DNA from: Malaya genurostris
Lineage: Eukaryota > Arthropoda > Insecta > Diptera > Culicidae
DNA length: 64,000 nt
Direction: 5' to 3'
Assembly (NCBI RefSeq): GCF_030247185.1
Contig: NC_080572.1
Location: 184,230,866-184,294,865 of the forward strand
A program made the translations under genes and the position numbers. The notes under the pieces are model-generated. The model was not told where the DNA came from. It saw nothing but the letters and a program-made list of their open reading frames with translations, and made no database searches. Shown here piece after piece: positions 24,751-37,205 of the stretch (its first letter is position 1; every line of letters starts with the position of its first letter).

Positions 24751-26289
24751 TAGAGCCCGTATATACTACTGCGCACTCCTCAAGTGTCACGGGAGAAGGA
24801 TATTTGTTAGTACAAATTTCAGTAATGATAGCATTCGCGCTCGACTTAGTATGTTCCGTTTTCGAAATGCTTAGATGCACCACTAAACTCACAGACTTCC
24901 CGAGTGAACCCTATTTTTCTATTTTGCCTGCTACAAAATAAACGTGTGAATAGGATTAGGCAAAATAGTTGATTCATTGTAGTGACATATTCTATAAATT
25001 ATATCAAATCATTTTGAATCGCCAAACTAAGGTCAAAAGATATCACACACGTCTTGATTGTTAATTATTTCCACTTTAATGTTTCAACTATTTTATTCAA
25101 TTGGTTAATTGGTTATATGGGTTGATCTGGTTTGGATCTGGGTTTGATTTTCATACTATTTATTCAATATAACGATATATGTTATCTCTGTTATTAACAT
25201 TGCAATATTAACGGGTCTGCGCAATAGTTGAATTTTATCATTCAGTTTATAATCTTGAAAGACAAACAATAACATGGAAGAAGAAAAAACACCGAATAAA
25301 ATTTTTTCTCAGAAGCTAGCCGTAAATTGATAAGTTGAATGAAGAATGAAGAATAATTGAGTAAAATAGAGTAATCAGATGTGAAACGTTGAAAATATCT
25401 GATAGCTGACATGGAAAAATTACTCCTGCAATTGTCGCCTTTTACGACATGGAATCAGGAACCCAGTGGATAACCTTTCCAAATTGGCTTTGAATTGATT
25501 CTACTAAAGATATTAGTTGAAGTTTGCTAGTGCGACTAATAGATGTCGTCAGTAATATGAACATATTTCTGTAAATTGGCATACGTGTCACTTCCTTTCC
25601 AAACTTTTCCTCAGAGAACACGCACCTTAAGTTTAGTTCCAAGTAAATAATATTTGCAGTGCATAGTTTCACTAATGTCGTTTTCGCTTGAGAAAACTGA
25701 AACTGACCCAGGGTAGTTTCATCAAACAATCACTTTTCACGAAACTGTGTCGATTTCGCACCTTGAAATGGGGGTTTGAGCAAACCTGATATAAAAATCA
25801 GGTTTCACTAGCTTCAAACAAACGGTTAGGGTGGAAACTGGGTTAGGTTTGTCATCAAGCAAAAACGACATAAGAGATAGGGACAGCGGAAGCTCATCGG
25901 TTGCTGTCAGGGCAGTAAAATTTAATTTTCGTATGAAATTCTGATGAAAATGACATTTCTGGCCTTTCACTATCAGTATACTTCAATTCATTCAATTGAC
26001 TTCTGCGCAACCCACCTGGGTTCGATCCCCAACCCCGCACATAGAGTCAGAAAGCTTTTTTGGCCCGAAGAGGCGAATGTCCTTGAGGTTAAAACCCCTA
26101 TAATTGAAACAATAATTTACTTCTTTTGTGATACTCAAACGAGATCCTCTGGATTAATCGTCAATTGTCTAGTAATTTGAAGATTCACTTGCTCTCAGCA
26201 GCCGGCCAGTTCGAATGAATAGGCATGAATATCAGCACGTGTGAATAGATCATTTTAGTTTGGATTTATATGGTAAAGTGTACTAAAAA
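24751..26289. other. No gene seen
   Basis: Intronic sequence. Short ORFs (25442..25729, 25737..25970, both minus) give no recognisable protein. Confidence 0.45.
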
Positions 26290-27236
26290 TTTGATACCGT
26301 CACTTACAAAATACAAAAAAACGAAAACTAAATTTTTAAACTGGCCTCGAAACTATTCCAGTTCGTAGCCATTATCAGTAGACAAATAAAACAAACCGAT
26401 TCCGGCTATCCTGGTTTCCGGTTTTCGATTCTGAAAGCAGTGGAATTGCGGCTTTCCTGGTTCCCGGTTTTCAATTAACGACCGAAGATTGTTACTATAG
26501 ACTCAAAAATGGATCCCAGTCATTTTTATTCGAAAATTCACACATTTATATATGAGGATATGACAAGGGCATCATTACACCACAAGGTGGAGGTTTAGCC
26601 TTCTTCATATAGAAAGGCTATGCAATCACTGTGAAAATCGACTTTTTAATCGAGGCCCGGAGGGCCGAATGTCATATACCATTCGACTCAGCTCGACGAA
26701 CTGAACAAATGTCTGTGTGTCCGTCCGTGTGTGTGTGTGCGTGTGTGTGTGTGTATGTATCAAAAATATGCACTCACTTTTCTCAGAGATGGATGAACCG
26801 ATTTTCACAAACAAAGATTCAAATGAAAGGTCTCATAGTCCCATAGCCTGCTATTGAATTTCATTCCGATCCGACTTCCGGTTCCGGAGATATAGGAGAT
26901 ATGTACCAAAAATATTAAAAAAATATGCACTCACTTTTTTCAGAGATGTCTGAACCGATTTTCACAAACTAAGATTCAAATAAAAGTTATTATGTTCCCA
27001 TAGTTTACTATTGAATTTCACTTGAATGTGACTTCCGGTTCCGGAGTTATATGGTAATATGTGAAAATTTGAAAAAAAGTTTACTCTCAATTATCTCTGG
27101 GACAACTCAACCGATTTTCGCAAACTAAGATTCAAATGAATCCTATAATATCCTAAAAATTTGTAGAACATTTTATCTAGATCCGAATTCCTGTCCCGGA
27201 ACTAAAGCGTGATAAGTGGAAAGTTATCAATTTTAT
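26290..27236 (+). repeat. Dispersed 157-bp-period repeat, two joined copies
   Basis: The end of one copy (CATTACACCACAAGGTGG, 26572) meets the start of another (AGAAAGGCTATGCAATCACT, 26609). It then has CCCGGAGGGCCGAATGTCAT, CTCAGCTCGACGAACTGA, a short TG tract and three units beginning near 26784, 26938 and 27096 (period 154-158 bp). Confidence 0.8.
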
Positions 27237-27238
27237 TA

Positions 27239-27818
27239 CAGGGTCCGGCACTCGAAGTGTAACCAACTTCAGACCTTCGAGCCTGGCGTCAAGGTAAATG
27301 CGACATATTATAGGGAAAGTATTCTGGAGGTTGCTTTGAAGCCGTGGGCAGACAAACATTTCGGTGGCAGACCATGGACGTTTCAGCAGGACTCGGCACC
27401 GTCTCACAAAGCTCGAGTGAACCAAGAATGGCTGAAAAACAACGTTCCGAACTTCATCACGTCCACACAATGGCTCTCGAATTCACCAGATGCGAATCCA
27501 ATTGATTATTCTCTTTGGGCCATTTTGGAGAGAAAAGTCCGAACTAAAAGATACACCAGTCTCGAGGCGCTGAAAAAAGTTATTGTCCGCGAGTGGGCCA
27601 AAATACATCTGCAAGTCACATTCGGGCAACTTGCGATTCGTTTTTTGACCGTCTCAAGGCCATAGTCAAGGCAAAAAGTGGTCATATCGAGCAGAAGTGA
27701 ATTGATTCTGAATTTTGTATTATTTTTACACGTTTTGTACTTTGAATTAAGTAAAAGTAATTTTCCAAACTGAATTTATGGCCTTTTTAATTGGTTACAC
27801 TTCGACTGCCGGACCCTG
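27239..27818 (+). mobile_element. DD37D Tc1/mariner transposon, 580-bp deletion derivative
   Basis: TA flanks both ends (27237..27238, 27819..27820). Inverted ends begin CAGGGTCCGGCACTCGAAG and CAGGGTCCGGCAGTCGAAG, and match for 28 of 29 bases. The remaining frame (to 27665) encodes the C-terminal half: EPGVKVNATYYRESILEVAL, FQQDSAPSHKA and SPDANPIDYSLWAILE. There are 37 residues between the Asp of QQD and that of PID, the DD37D (ITmD37D/maT-like) spacing known from mosquitoes. The N-terminal HTH and first Asp are deleted. Intact ends mean it could once be moved in trans. It is inserted in a dispersed-repeat copy. Confidence 0.88.
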
Positions 27819-27820
27819 TA

Positions 27821-28600
<780 letters not shown>

Positions 28601-28934
28601 TGCATTGAGACGTGTACCAAAGTATTCAAAAAGAAAATTGAAAAGAAAGCAAAAGATTTAGGTACATTTTGTGATTAACATTTCAGCTATCAAGGATTAC
28701 CGGTCATTTGTTCCCTTGAACAACGTACTGAATGTTTATGAGCAGCTTATTTGACAGGCGCATTTCGGTCAATTAAGAGATCTTTGTTATTTTACGAAAG
28801 CAACTAACGGAAATTTAACTGAGTTTCAACTGACTGATGACAACATAAATGAACTGTCGATGAATCAAATTCATCTTTGACAGTTATCGGTGTTTTGATT
28901 TCACTGGAATGACAACTAACACAATTGAATGAAA

Positions 28935-29376
28935 CTACACACCAAAAAATTTGAATTTTACAGGTGACCTAATCCCTCATACGATGTAATTCATAAAGAC
29001 CTAATTTGTCAAATGACGGAAAATCTCATTTGTAATCACTTAATGTTAGATAAGTTTGAATTTTACTGGTTTCGACTGTAACTTGCGTTCTGCTAGCAGG
29101 TGCGACTTTATGAATTCAAATGCACCTTTTACCAGCCAAGCAGATGCATGCCTCTGTGGCTCGGTCGATTAACAGACGTACTTGCGATCCAATGATTCTC
29201 GGTTCAAGTCGCGACGGTTGTCCTCAGTATTCTTTTTTTTATTTCAATGAATTTCATGTTTGGAGTTTGAGACACGATATTAAATGTTCTTCGACGTAAA
29301 TTTGCGTGAACTGCGACGCTCCATTTATGTGCTTCTAATAAGATGTAAAATCACAGGTTTTTTTTTAAGTGTGTAG
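28935..29376. mobile_element. TIR element carrying a tRNA-like segment
   Basis: Inverted ends CTACACACCAAAAAATTTGA and, reversed, CTACACACTTAAAAAAAAAC bound 442 bp. Inside, 29150..29225 reads like a damaged tRNA: GCCTCTGTGGCTCGGTCGAT (D-arm/A-box-like) and TCGGTTCAAGTCGC (T-arm/B-box). The acceptor stem does not pair, so it is not a working tRNA. Confidence 0.6.
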
Positions 29377-29929
29377 AATAGCATGGAACAGAAAGGAATG
29401 ATACGATATGAGCATGTAAACCAACCACTGATAGCTGCTAAACGATGTTCATCCAACTCATTTTGTGAGGTTATGTGATTTTCGTGCAAAACCTAATTCA
29501 GGGCGTCAGTGAGCGGTGTATGAAGTGAGTATGAAGTTTAGCACAGTCATCTGATCGGCTTAATTAAAATAAAATTTTACGGCACTGGTTGCTGATAAAT
29601 AATTGTGGTGAACATGCTCCATGTGAGACATGGTTTCGTAAAACCCCCATAATAAAAATATCAGATTCTCTACAAAATAAGATTTCTTTTCATTGACAAA
29701 CGGGTAATTCCCACTAATACCGCGGGTGTTTACAAATAAATTTAAAAAAAACTTTGTGAATATTTTTGTAGCACTAGTGTTCAAAAGTTGTTTATTGACA
29801 TAATTTTTTCACAGATTTCAAACATTTGACCAATTTAAGTCAATTCACGGTATTCGGATATGTACGCTCATGTAGGTTAAAAGCGGGATACTTTATAAAA
29901 TCTCGAGAATACTTTAACATTTGACATTA
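29377..29929. other. No feature seen
   Basis: AT-rich intronic sequence, short ORFs only. Confidence 0.45.
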
Positions 29930-30860
29930 ACCCATTTAGATAAACTTATATTTATGAATATTTATTCCTTCAACAATTCCGACTTCCGGTAAGCCAAAGT
30001 CTTGGTGTTTCCTTCTGTGGAATTTGACATTCTGTTTAAACACAGACTTCGCAATTGTTTTGTAGCGTACAGAACTTGTGCTACGATCCTATCGATATTA
30101 CAGGATGATGAATGTTAAAAATTTCATACCGTCATTCAAAGTGACAATGCAAATTACATAGAAACTCTTCGGGACAGTGCTAAAAAATATTCCAGTGTGT
30201 GGGCCTTGCTAGTTCATGACCAATCGAACCCACTTTAACTACACCGGTTCCCAGTTTCTGGTTCCGGAAATACCAAAAACAGTGGTCCTATATTTCCAAA
30301 TAAAGCTCGCACCGATTTCGACTCAAGATATGTTTTGCAAATAGCAACAACTTTACACGTCTGCTTAACGATCTAAGTCGGACCGTTAGGTGGCGTTAAC
30401 AATTTAGACATATACTACTAATACTTTAAAGAGTCGATGACGAATCGTATAAATGAGATATTGTTTCTGCCTTTCTCTATAGAAAGGTATTAGAATTGCT
30501 GGAAAAAACGACTTTCGAACGAAGCCTCGGACACCTATAGTGTTATATACCATTCGACTCAGTTAGACGAGATCGAAAAATGTCTGTGTGTGTATGTGTG
30601 TGCACCTTTCGAAGATATTTTTACCGCTCAATTTTTTCAGAGATGGCTGAACTGATTTTAACAAACTTAGGCTCGTTTGAAAGCTACTGTCCCGATCAAG
30701 TTCGAAGATCAAATGGCTGTGACTTTTGGTTCCGGAGATATGGTGGTATAAGTGACGTAACCGAAAAACATGTTGTTTTTTACCGCTCTAATGTATATAA
30801 GGGTGTAAATCTTTTGCGATCATCTCTAATTTCGTAAAACGCTATTGTTCAGAAGTTTAA
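29930..30860 (+). repeat. Dispersed 157-bp-period repeat with a SINE fragment
   Basis: Diverged units surround a reversed SINE tail (29993..30100: AAGCCAAAGTCTTGG, ACAGACTTCGCA, GCGTACAGAAC). A further copy starts at 30470 (GCCTTTCTCTATAGAAAGG), with ATTCGACTCAGTTAGACGA at 30551. Confidence 0.65.
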
Positions 30861-30879
30861 GCACCTCGAAAAACGATTA

Positions 30880-31490
30880 TACGATGCGAGAAGGGCAAGT
30901 GTTAAACCAGTCCGAGACATCGATTGAAGTCGAAAAATTTGGTAAGAAAACTATGGTCTAGCAAGCAATTTGTAGCTGCGGTAAGATTTCGAAACATTTA
31001 ATCACCACTGCTTAAATGAACAGCGAAATATACATCAAGGAATGTTTACAAAAACGACTTCTACCCAAGATTCGAAGCCACAAGGATCCTGTTGTCTTCT
31101 GGCCAGATCTTGCTTCTTGCCACTACTCGAAATCAACGGTAGAATGTTACTTTCGTCCCAACTTCGATCAATTGAGGAATTTTGGGCATTAACGAAGGCA
31201 CATCTTAGGAAACATGTCTCGGCAGCCGAAACCATTCAACAGTTCGAAAAAGATTGGAAAAAAGTTTCAAAACTTGTCGCCAAGAAGTCTGTACGGAATT
31301 TAATGAGGAACGTTCGCAAGAAGGTGCGCCAGCTAGTCTACAATGGCTATGTAGCAAATGTTGAGAGTAATAATCTGTTGCTGTAGTCTAATATTATCAG
31401 TATATCGAATAAAATTTGAATATCTAACACTTGTGAATTATTTACAGCGAAATCAAAGTGCGTCCATACTTTCTGGTACAGTCTTTAGAA
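30880..31490 (+). pseudogene. DD37E Tc1/mariner transposase remnant, copy 1 (diverged)
   Basis: In two frames it reads YIKECLQKRLLPKIRSH, VVFWPDLASCHYSKSTVE (second Asp) and SIEEFWALTKAHLRKH (Glu), then a Lys-rich C-terminus ending near 31384. Comparison with the copy at 39997 shows a deletion between the Asp and Glu blocks. The N-terminal half is missing or too diverged to read. GTCCATACTTTCTGGTACAG near 31461 may be the right end. Confidence 0.75.
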
Positions 31491-33565
31491 ATTCATTCAA
31501 TGAATAGTTCTTGTACTCTTGAATAAACGTTTTGCTTCACACGTGGGATACGCATAATCTTGCATGAACTTCACCTTAACTCCATTGAACATTATTCATA
31601 TTCATATTGTTTTGTGTCTTAGGGCAGAAGCTAAGATATTGGAATTGATTCCAAAGCCCAATCCGACTATTGTAGAGCGAATAATAGTAAAATCACAGCG
31701 AGAGTTTGAATAATGTAGATATTAGTACAGTTGTGCAAATTTAGCGACAGTTGAATTGATGACTGAATATAGCACATCTAGAATATCCACGAAAGTCTAG
31801 CTTCTGCGGCAAATGCAGTGTCACTGAGCACAGTCTAATTGAAAGGAAAATATTCAATCAATCCTATTCTACCACGACTTCTGAAAGCCGAACCTTAACG
31901 GTCGTTAGGTTCTAGGCCCAGTTCGTCGTATCCAACATTTTTCCCAATACCATTCAACATTCGACTATTTCCCTTTTTCACCTCTTTCCCCGGGCAAAGA
32001 ATGCCATCAAAGTTTGTTTGACGGTCGTCGATCGTGCGGCAGTGCATTAAACTTGCAAATATTTTAATTTAAAATCCATTGATCAACATGATATCCCCTG
32101 TGCCCGGGTACTGTGTTTTTCCGTATATTTAGTTTTCGTTTATTTCTGCAGTCCTATACGCGCCCTGTTGTTGGCTTTTCTGTTTCGTTACTTTTTAAAC
32201 GCCATTTACGGGCACTCCGGAGCGCGGCGGATGGCAGATTCAGCGTTACCTTTACCTTTCGATGTGCTGCTGGAGTACGAGCAGTCTTTTCGCCCGGTGA
32301 AAGGTTCGTTGAACTTATTATGTTTATTTTCTTCGCGTTTCTTCTGTTTGTTTCCTTCTTCGGGTTTGTTTTGGTATCTTCTCCGTACCGATCGTTCGTG
32401 GCCGCTAGTTTGTCCCGATCGGTTGTTATTGCGATTGTGTTCTGCCTGAAACACGTTTCTTTCACACCCACTACCACCCAGCCTCCCCCTATCGGGATGT
32501 CGAGCGGGCGACGGACCACTTTCTTCGGGTGATCTCCCAGCTATGCTGCCGGTTAAAACTTTTTTTCAGTGTAAGCTCAACTACGGGTGCTATTTACTAG
32601 CACCCGGGCATAGTTAATGTAAATGTGAGTTAAAGAAAATTGAAGTGTGATATGTACACAAGATGTGACAAAAGTTAATTGGTTGAAATAACATAAACAT
32701 GTTATGTGTTTTTTGATCTCAAAGAAAAACTATAAACTTACATTTTCGAACACTTTAAACCATTTTTCTTCCCATTTCTTTCGGTTTCAATATCTGCTAG
32801 TTTGAGTAAATGACATATTTACCTCCATCTCATCCAACAACACCGAGAGAAATATAACTAATCGTACACCGTGTGCTATGAAAGTTACTAAATAATAAAT
32901 GTTTCACTCGCGACTCACGCCGGTCATCAATCGTCTTCTGAAGGGAACACCAGACACCAAATCTACGGAAACTTTGCATCACCTACTTTCCTGCGAGCAG
33001 TTTTGAATGATGCTGTATTCATTTCTCTTGTTTCCCTATGTCCATTTCGGAATGATGACAATGGTTTATACTTCTTAATAAACTCATAAATTCATAACGG
33101 GATCCAGTCAGAGTTGAAAGTTACTAAACATATCAGCACCAGCACCAGCCCCATCCAACGGCCGGGAAGCCGGGAAGAGCCTTTGGCCTACAAACAGGTC
33201 ATCAGCCTTTAACTGCTTCAACCGATGATGGGTTACGATAGCGGCGAGCAACTATGATGGATCGCAAATCGATACGAAGGAAAAATGAACTGACAGTAAA
33301 TGGTTTGATTCAAACTAGGGAATTTGATTAGTTCAGATATAGCAGGCAAAAAACCAATCTATTTGACAATATTCGATCAGATTTGACATAATTTTAAATT
33401 GTAAAGCGGTTTTAACTACCCGAAATTACGCGAAATTTTTGAAAAATCCGTTTGTAAAGGTGAAATTTAGAAAATTCGTGTGGAAACAGTGGAACACTAT
33501 GCTTGTACCTAGCAGTAAATACTTTTGTTTGGATATTAAAAACTGAAAACTGATTCCACGAAGTT
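31491..33565. other. Intron sequence with a GC-richer unique block (31970..32560)
   Basis: The block has low stop density on both strands (ORFs 32113..32532 plus, 32154..32519 minus) but no recognisable protein, and it is not part of the repeats seen elsewhere. It could be a regulatory region or a small untranslated exon of E78. The rest is unassigned. Confidence 0.35.
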
Positions 33566-33568
33566 ATA

Positions 33569-34581
33569 ACAGTTCGGCTGAAAAGTTCGTATCGTTTAAT
33601 AGAAACACACATTTTTTTGCCAAAATTCGTTTTTATTATTCAACATAATTGCCATAAGAGGCGATACAGCGATTATAGCGATCTTCCAACTATTCGATAC
33701 AATTTTTGAAGTACGATTTGTCCTTTGCCTCAAAATAGGCCTCAGTTTCAGCGATTACCTCTTCATTGCTTCTAAATTTTCTACCAGCGAGCTTTCTCTT
33801 GAGGTGTGAGAACAGGAAAAAGTCACTGGGGGCCAAATCTGGAGAATACGGTGGATGAGGGAGCAATTCGAAGCCCAATTCGTTCAATTTCAGCATGGTT
33901 TTCATCAACTTTTTTCTTCTTCAAATGAGGCCGTTTTTATGAAATTTCGTCCTTCAAACGCTCTAATAACGCTATATAATAGTCACTGTTGATGGTTTTT
34001 CCCTTTTCAAGGTAGTCGATGAAAATTATACCATGCGAATTCGAAAATACAGACGCCATAACCTTACCGGCCGATTGTTGAGTCTTTCCACGCTTTGGGT
34101 TCGGTTCATCGCGTGCAGTCCACTCAGCTGACTGTCGATTGGACTCCGGAGTGAAGTGATGGAGCCATGTTTCGTCCATTGTTATATATCGCAGAAAAAA
34201 ATCAGTTTTATTTCGATATAACAGCTCCAAACACTGCTCAGAATCATCAACTCGTTGTTGTTTTTGATCGATTGTGAGCTCACGCGGCACCCATTTTGCA
34301 CAAAGCTTTCTCATATTCAAATATTCGTGAATAATATGTCCAACACGTTCCTTTGATATCTTTAGGGTGTTTCATCAACATACGAAATTCCTTTTTTTCC
34401 ATTTTTTTCACAATAACAGAAGTAGCTTCACTCAAAATGCAATATCTTACAAACTAATAATCAGACAGCTGTCAAATTTATACACGTATCTTTTGAAGGT
34501 TGGTACTAACTGAAAATGGTATGAATTTAATTCTAGTGGCGCCCTCTCATAGAAACGATACGAACTTTTCAGCCGATCTGA
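33569..34581 (-). mobile_element. mariner (DD34D) transposon with intact ends, internally deleted
   Basis: Inverted ends (27 of 28 bases matching, core TCGGCTGAAAAGTTCGTATC) lie at 33570..33597 and 34553..34580, with TA at 33567..33568 and 34582..34583. The transposase starts with ATG at 34402 (MEKKEFRMLMKH). It loses the HTH region, resumes at HEYLNMRKLCAKWVPRELTI-like sequence, and has the first Asp in YITMDETWLHHF. It loses the second-Asp block, and has the third in PPYSPDLAPSDFFLF (read up to about 33640). Two deletions remove DNA binding and a catalytic residue, so it is inactive. Confidence 0.9.
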
Positions 34582-34776
34582 TAAGGACTGGACAAATACA
34601 CTTTATTCCAACTTTTCTTTTAATACCACATTACTTTCAAATTTTAATATACAACTATAGATATTTGTTTCATTTCCATCCTGTCATACATCAAGCAATC
34701 TAATATTTCCCAACTCATCGTTTTCAATCTATTTTCAAATGTGTTGATTTAAATCTATAGTCTATAGGGGAAAGTA

Positions 34777-35544
34777 TTATAAAGCGCCCCTACTGGCCAA
34801 AATTCCATCTCTAAACAAAAGTTTCATCACTAACACTATCGTTTTGTAAGATCTTTCTGCTATGCAAGTTTGGCAGTTGTCGTTTGCTGGAAAATATGAA
34901 AAAAAATTGGAAATATCATTAGGCAACTTTTCGATGTAAGGTTTTGCTTCGACTAAACAAGCTTTTTTACCGTATAAAACGTCTAATGATCGGTTGCTAC
35001 TTAGTAATTCACTTTTAGCAGTGCTAATGTCTCTATTTATAGTATAAAAATCTAGAGAAATAAAGCCATTTCTTTGATATACAAATTTTCTCGTAACAGT
35101 CACTCTTCGGACTTTATGCCCCACTTTCGATTCAACAGTATGCTTCGAGTTAAAATATTGTTCTAAAGATTTATAACGATTATTAAAACAAAATGTAGCG
35201 TTGGGAAAATCAAATATGTTGGTTTCCAATTGTAATTATTTGATTTCTGAAGGAGTATCTTCTTTATCTGCTTTTCTTCTATATCGACACTTCAAGAGGC
35301 ATATTGCATCATTGTTGTGTGGCGTCTCTTGTTGTGGGGCATACCACTGATTTGTTGTGAGGCATATTATACGGTTGGTGGGGCAACCTGAAAAGCGTAA
35401 GAGGCGGAGCTTGTGCGACTTACCAAGGGTTGCCAAATAATTTCTCAGTAAAGAATATTTGATTTGATTCAGCGCGCATTCAGTCATAATGAAACAGAAA
35501 ATATAAGTTTGTGTCAAGTTACAATTTGTTGATGTTTTTCCCAT
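34777..35544 (-). pseudogene. Unrecognised 255-codon frame with one stop, repeated sequence
   Basis: An ATG at 35544 opens a frame that ends at 34777, interrupted only by one stop at about 35236..35238 (after TPSEIK). The C-terminal part contains RYKSLEQYFNSKHTVESKVG and ends SRGAL. The DNA for that segment recurs, reversed, at 3684..3772 with mostly silent-looking changes, so it belongs to a repeated element. I see no RT, DDE or HTH motif that I can name. It may be a degenerate transposon protein. Confidence 0.45.
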
Positions 35545-35559
35545 TAAACATTTACGACC

Positions 35560-36600
35560 AAAAATTGGCGTCCGATAATGAAAGCTAAAATATAAAATTC
35601 AATATTCTTTGAACCCACTATATCTACTCAAAATCTATGTGCTATTCGATATTTATGGTAAAGTTGATCATTGTACTTATTGAAAACGTGCGCGCTTTCG
35701 ATATTTTACAAAATAATATTCATATTTTTATTCCCGTCATATGAAATTCACAGCTAAAATGTCGAAATGTGTTCAGTTAGAACTTTTTTGTGATTAATAT
35801 TAGTTTTTCATATATCAAAGTTAAAACAGTTGACCAATCGCAATAATTAGAAATTACACTTTTTTCAAATTCAATGAATATTTCGTTCCTTGGTCATGGC
35901 ATAAGTGTTTCCATGCATACACTGCCGTGACAAAGTGTAGAAATATTCTCTCTGGCAGTGCGAATGTACTTCCCAAAACGAAACAAGTTTGCTTCGCACA
36001 TGTACCGGCAACAAATTTGCGTATAACCGCAGATTCGACTTTAGCCAATTTTTTAAACTGAAGGAATTTTCTACTTATTTTACTTATTGATTTAATATTA
36101 GTATCCGGGATGATGTACGGAAGCTTTCAACCGACACTGTAATTGTATTTCTTTGTTGCATCACAACGAATACGGTAACCGATATGAAATCATTACTTAA
36201 CTTTGTCTTGTAGTGTGTCACTTTTTCATTGTTACATTTTGTTACGGTGTCAATTCGTAACATTATTTTGAGTCCATTGTCACCATCATAATACGACTTG
36301 TTTCGTCGTGTTCGTCGTGCGACCATTATGCAGCATCTGTTTTGTTTTAATTTTTTTATGAACAAGTTACATGTGCTACTTGGGATATGCCAACGGCAAG
36401 CAAAAAAACTAAGAATGTGGTCGTTTTGAAAAGTGTTTGTATCAATCAATTTTCATCACTTCTACCGAAATCATTGAAAATTATGTTCCTCAGGCGTATT
36501 GCAAAGAATTACCTAGATTCTCGAGATAAAAATACACGTACATTTAGAAATATCTCAATGTTTTCTTAAGAGGGACATATTAAAACACTTTACCCTATGT
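35560..36600. other. No gene seen
   Basis: AT-rich sequence. ORFs 35854..36048 and 36084..36449 (minus) are not recognisable. Confidence 0.45.
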
Positions 36601-36604
36601 TCTA

Positions 36605-36705
36605 TAACCAACGCCTGTTTTAATCCACCTAGTGGTATTTGAAAGTACTTAGAGGTATAATAATGCCATTCTTAATAACACTTCATTAGAAATCGATACC
36701 GATAT
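36605..36705 (-). repeat. Dispersed-repeat end
   Basis: TTTTAATCCACCTAGTGGTA marks the reversed family end. A second partial end (CTTAGAGGTATAATAATGCC) follows at 36648. Confidence 0.6.
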
Positions 36706-36893
36706 TGCCCGGGTTGGCGGCTCAATGCATAGGGCGCTGGTCTTACAAGCCAGTTGTCGTATGTTCGAGCCCCGACCTGGAAGGATTCTTAGTGTCAGTA
36801 GGATCCATAGTACTAGCCATGCAATGATTCTGTACACTAAGAATCGGCTGCGAAGTCTGTTGAAACAGAAAGGCCAAATTCTATTTTTAGAGC
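36706..36893 (+). mobile_element. tRNA-derived SINE
   Basis: It reads GCCCGGGTTGGCGGCTCAAT, GGTCTTACAAGCCAGTTG and B-box-like TGTTCGAGCCCC. Then come GAAGGATTCTTAGTGTCAGT, GGCTGCGAAGTCTGTTGAAA and the tail CAGAAAGGCC. It is the same family as 22165..22373. Target duplication not resolved. Confidence 0.82.
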
Positions 36894-37205
36894 CAGAACC
36901 TGGAGACAGTCATAAAAAATTTTTGCGACCATTAAATTGCATTAAATTATTTTCTTAGGAGGTTTGTTGTTTTCAATAAGGATTACTCTATAATCTGAAA
37001 GTCATTTTTACAGTGTAAATCGACGTTTCTACTCAGTATTGTTGGCAACTCATCATGAATAGGTTAACTCCAAAACAACGCTTCCAAATCAAGGAAATTT
37101 ATTTTCAAAATCAGTGGAATCAATACGTCAATAAGCAAAATTGCCGTAAGATAATCCACACGCCGTTCAAGAACTACCGATGCATCCCGATAAATGTACT
37201 GTTTG

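Noticed and set aside
26780..27160. CRISPR-like array
   Set aside because: The regular units are about 157 bp, diverged along their whole length and without spacers; this is the dispersed eukaryotic repeat.
29150..29225. tRNA gene
   Set aside because: D-arm and T-arm-like parts exist, but the acceptor stem does not pair and the segment lies inside a repeat element.
32113..32532. 139-codon plus ORF as a gene
   Set aside because: A minus ORF of similar length covers the same block and neither resembles a known protein.
36706..36780. tRNA-Val-like gene (TAC anticodon loop)
   Set aside because: The anticodon arm and B box are those of a multi-copy SINE; the rest of the cloverleaf is not formed.
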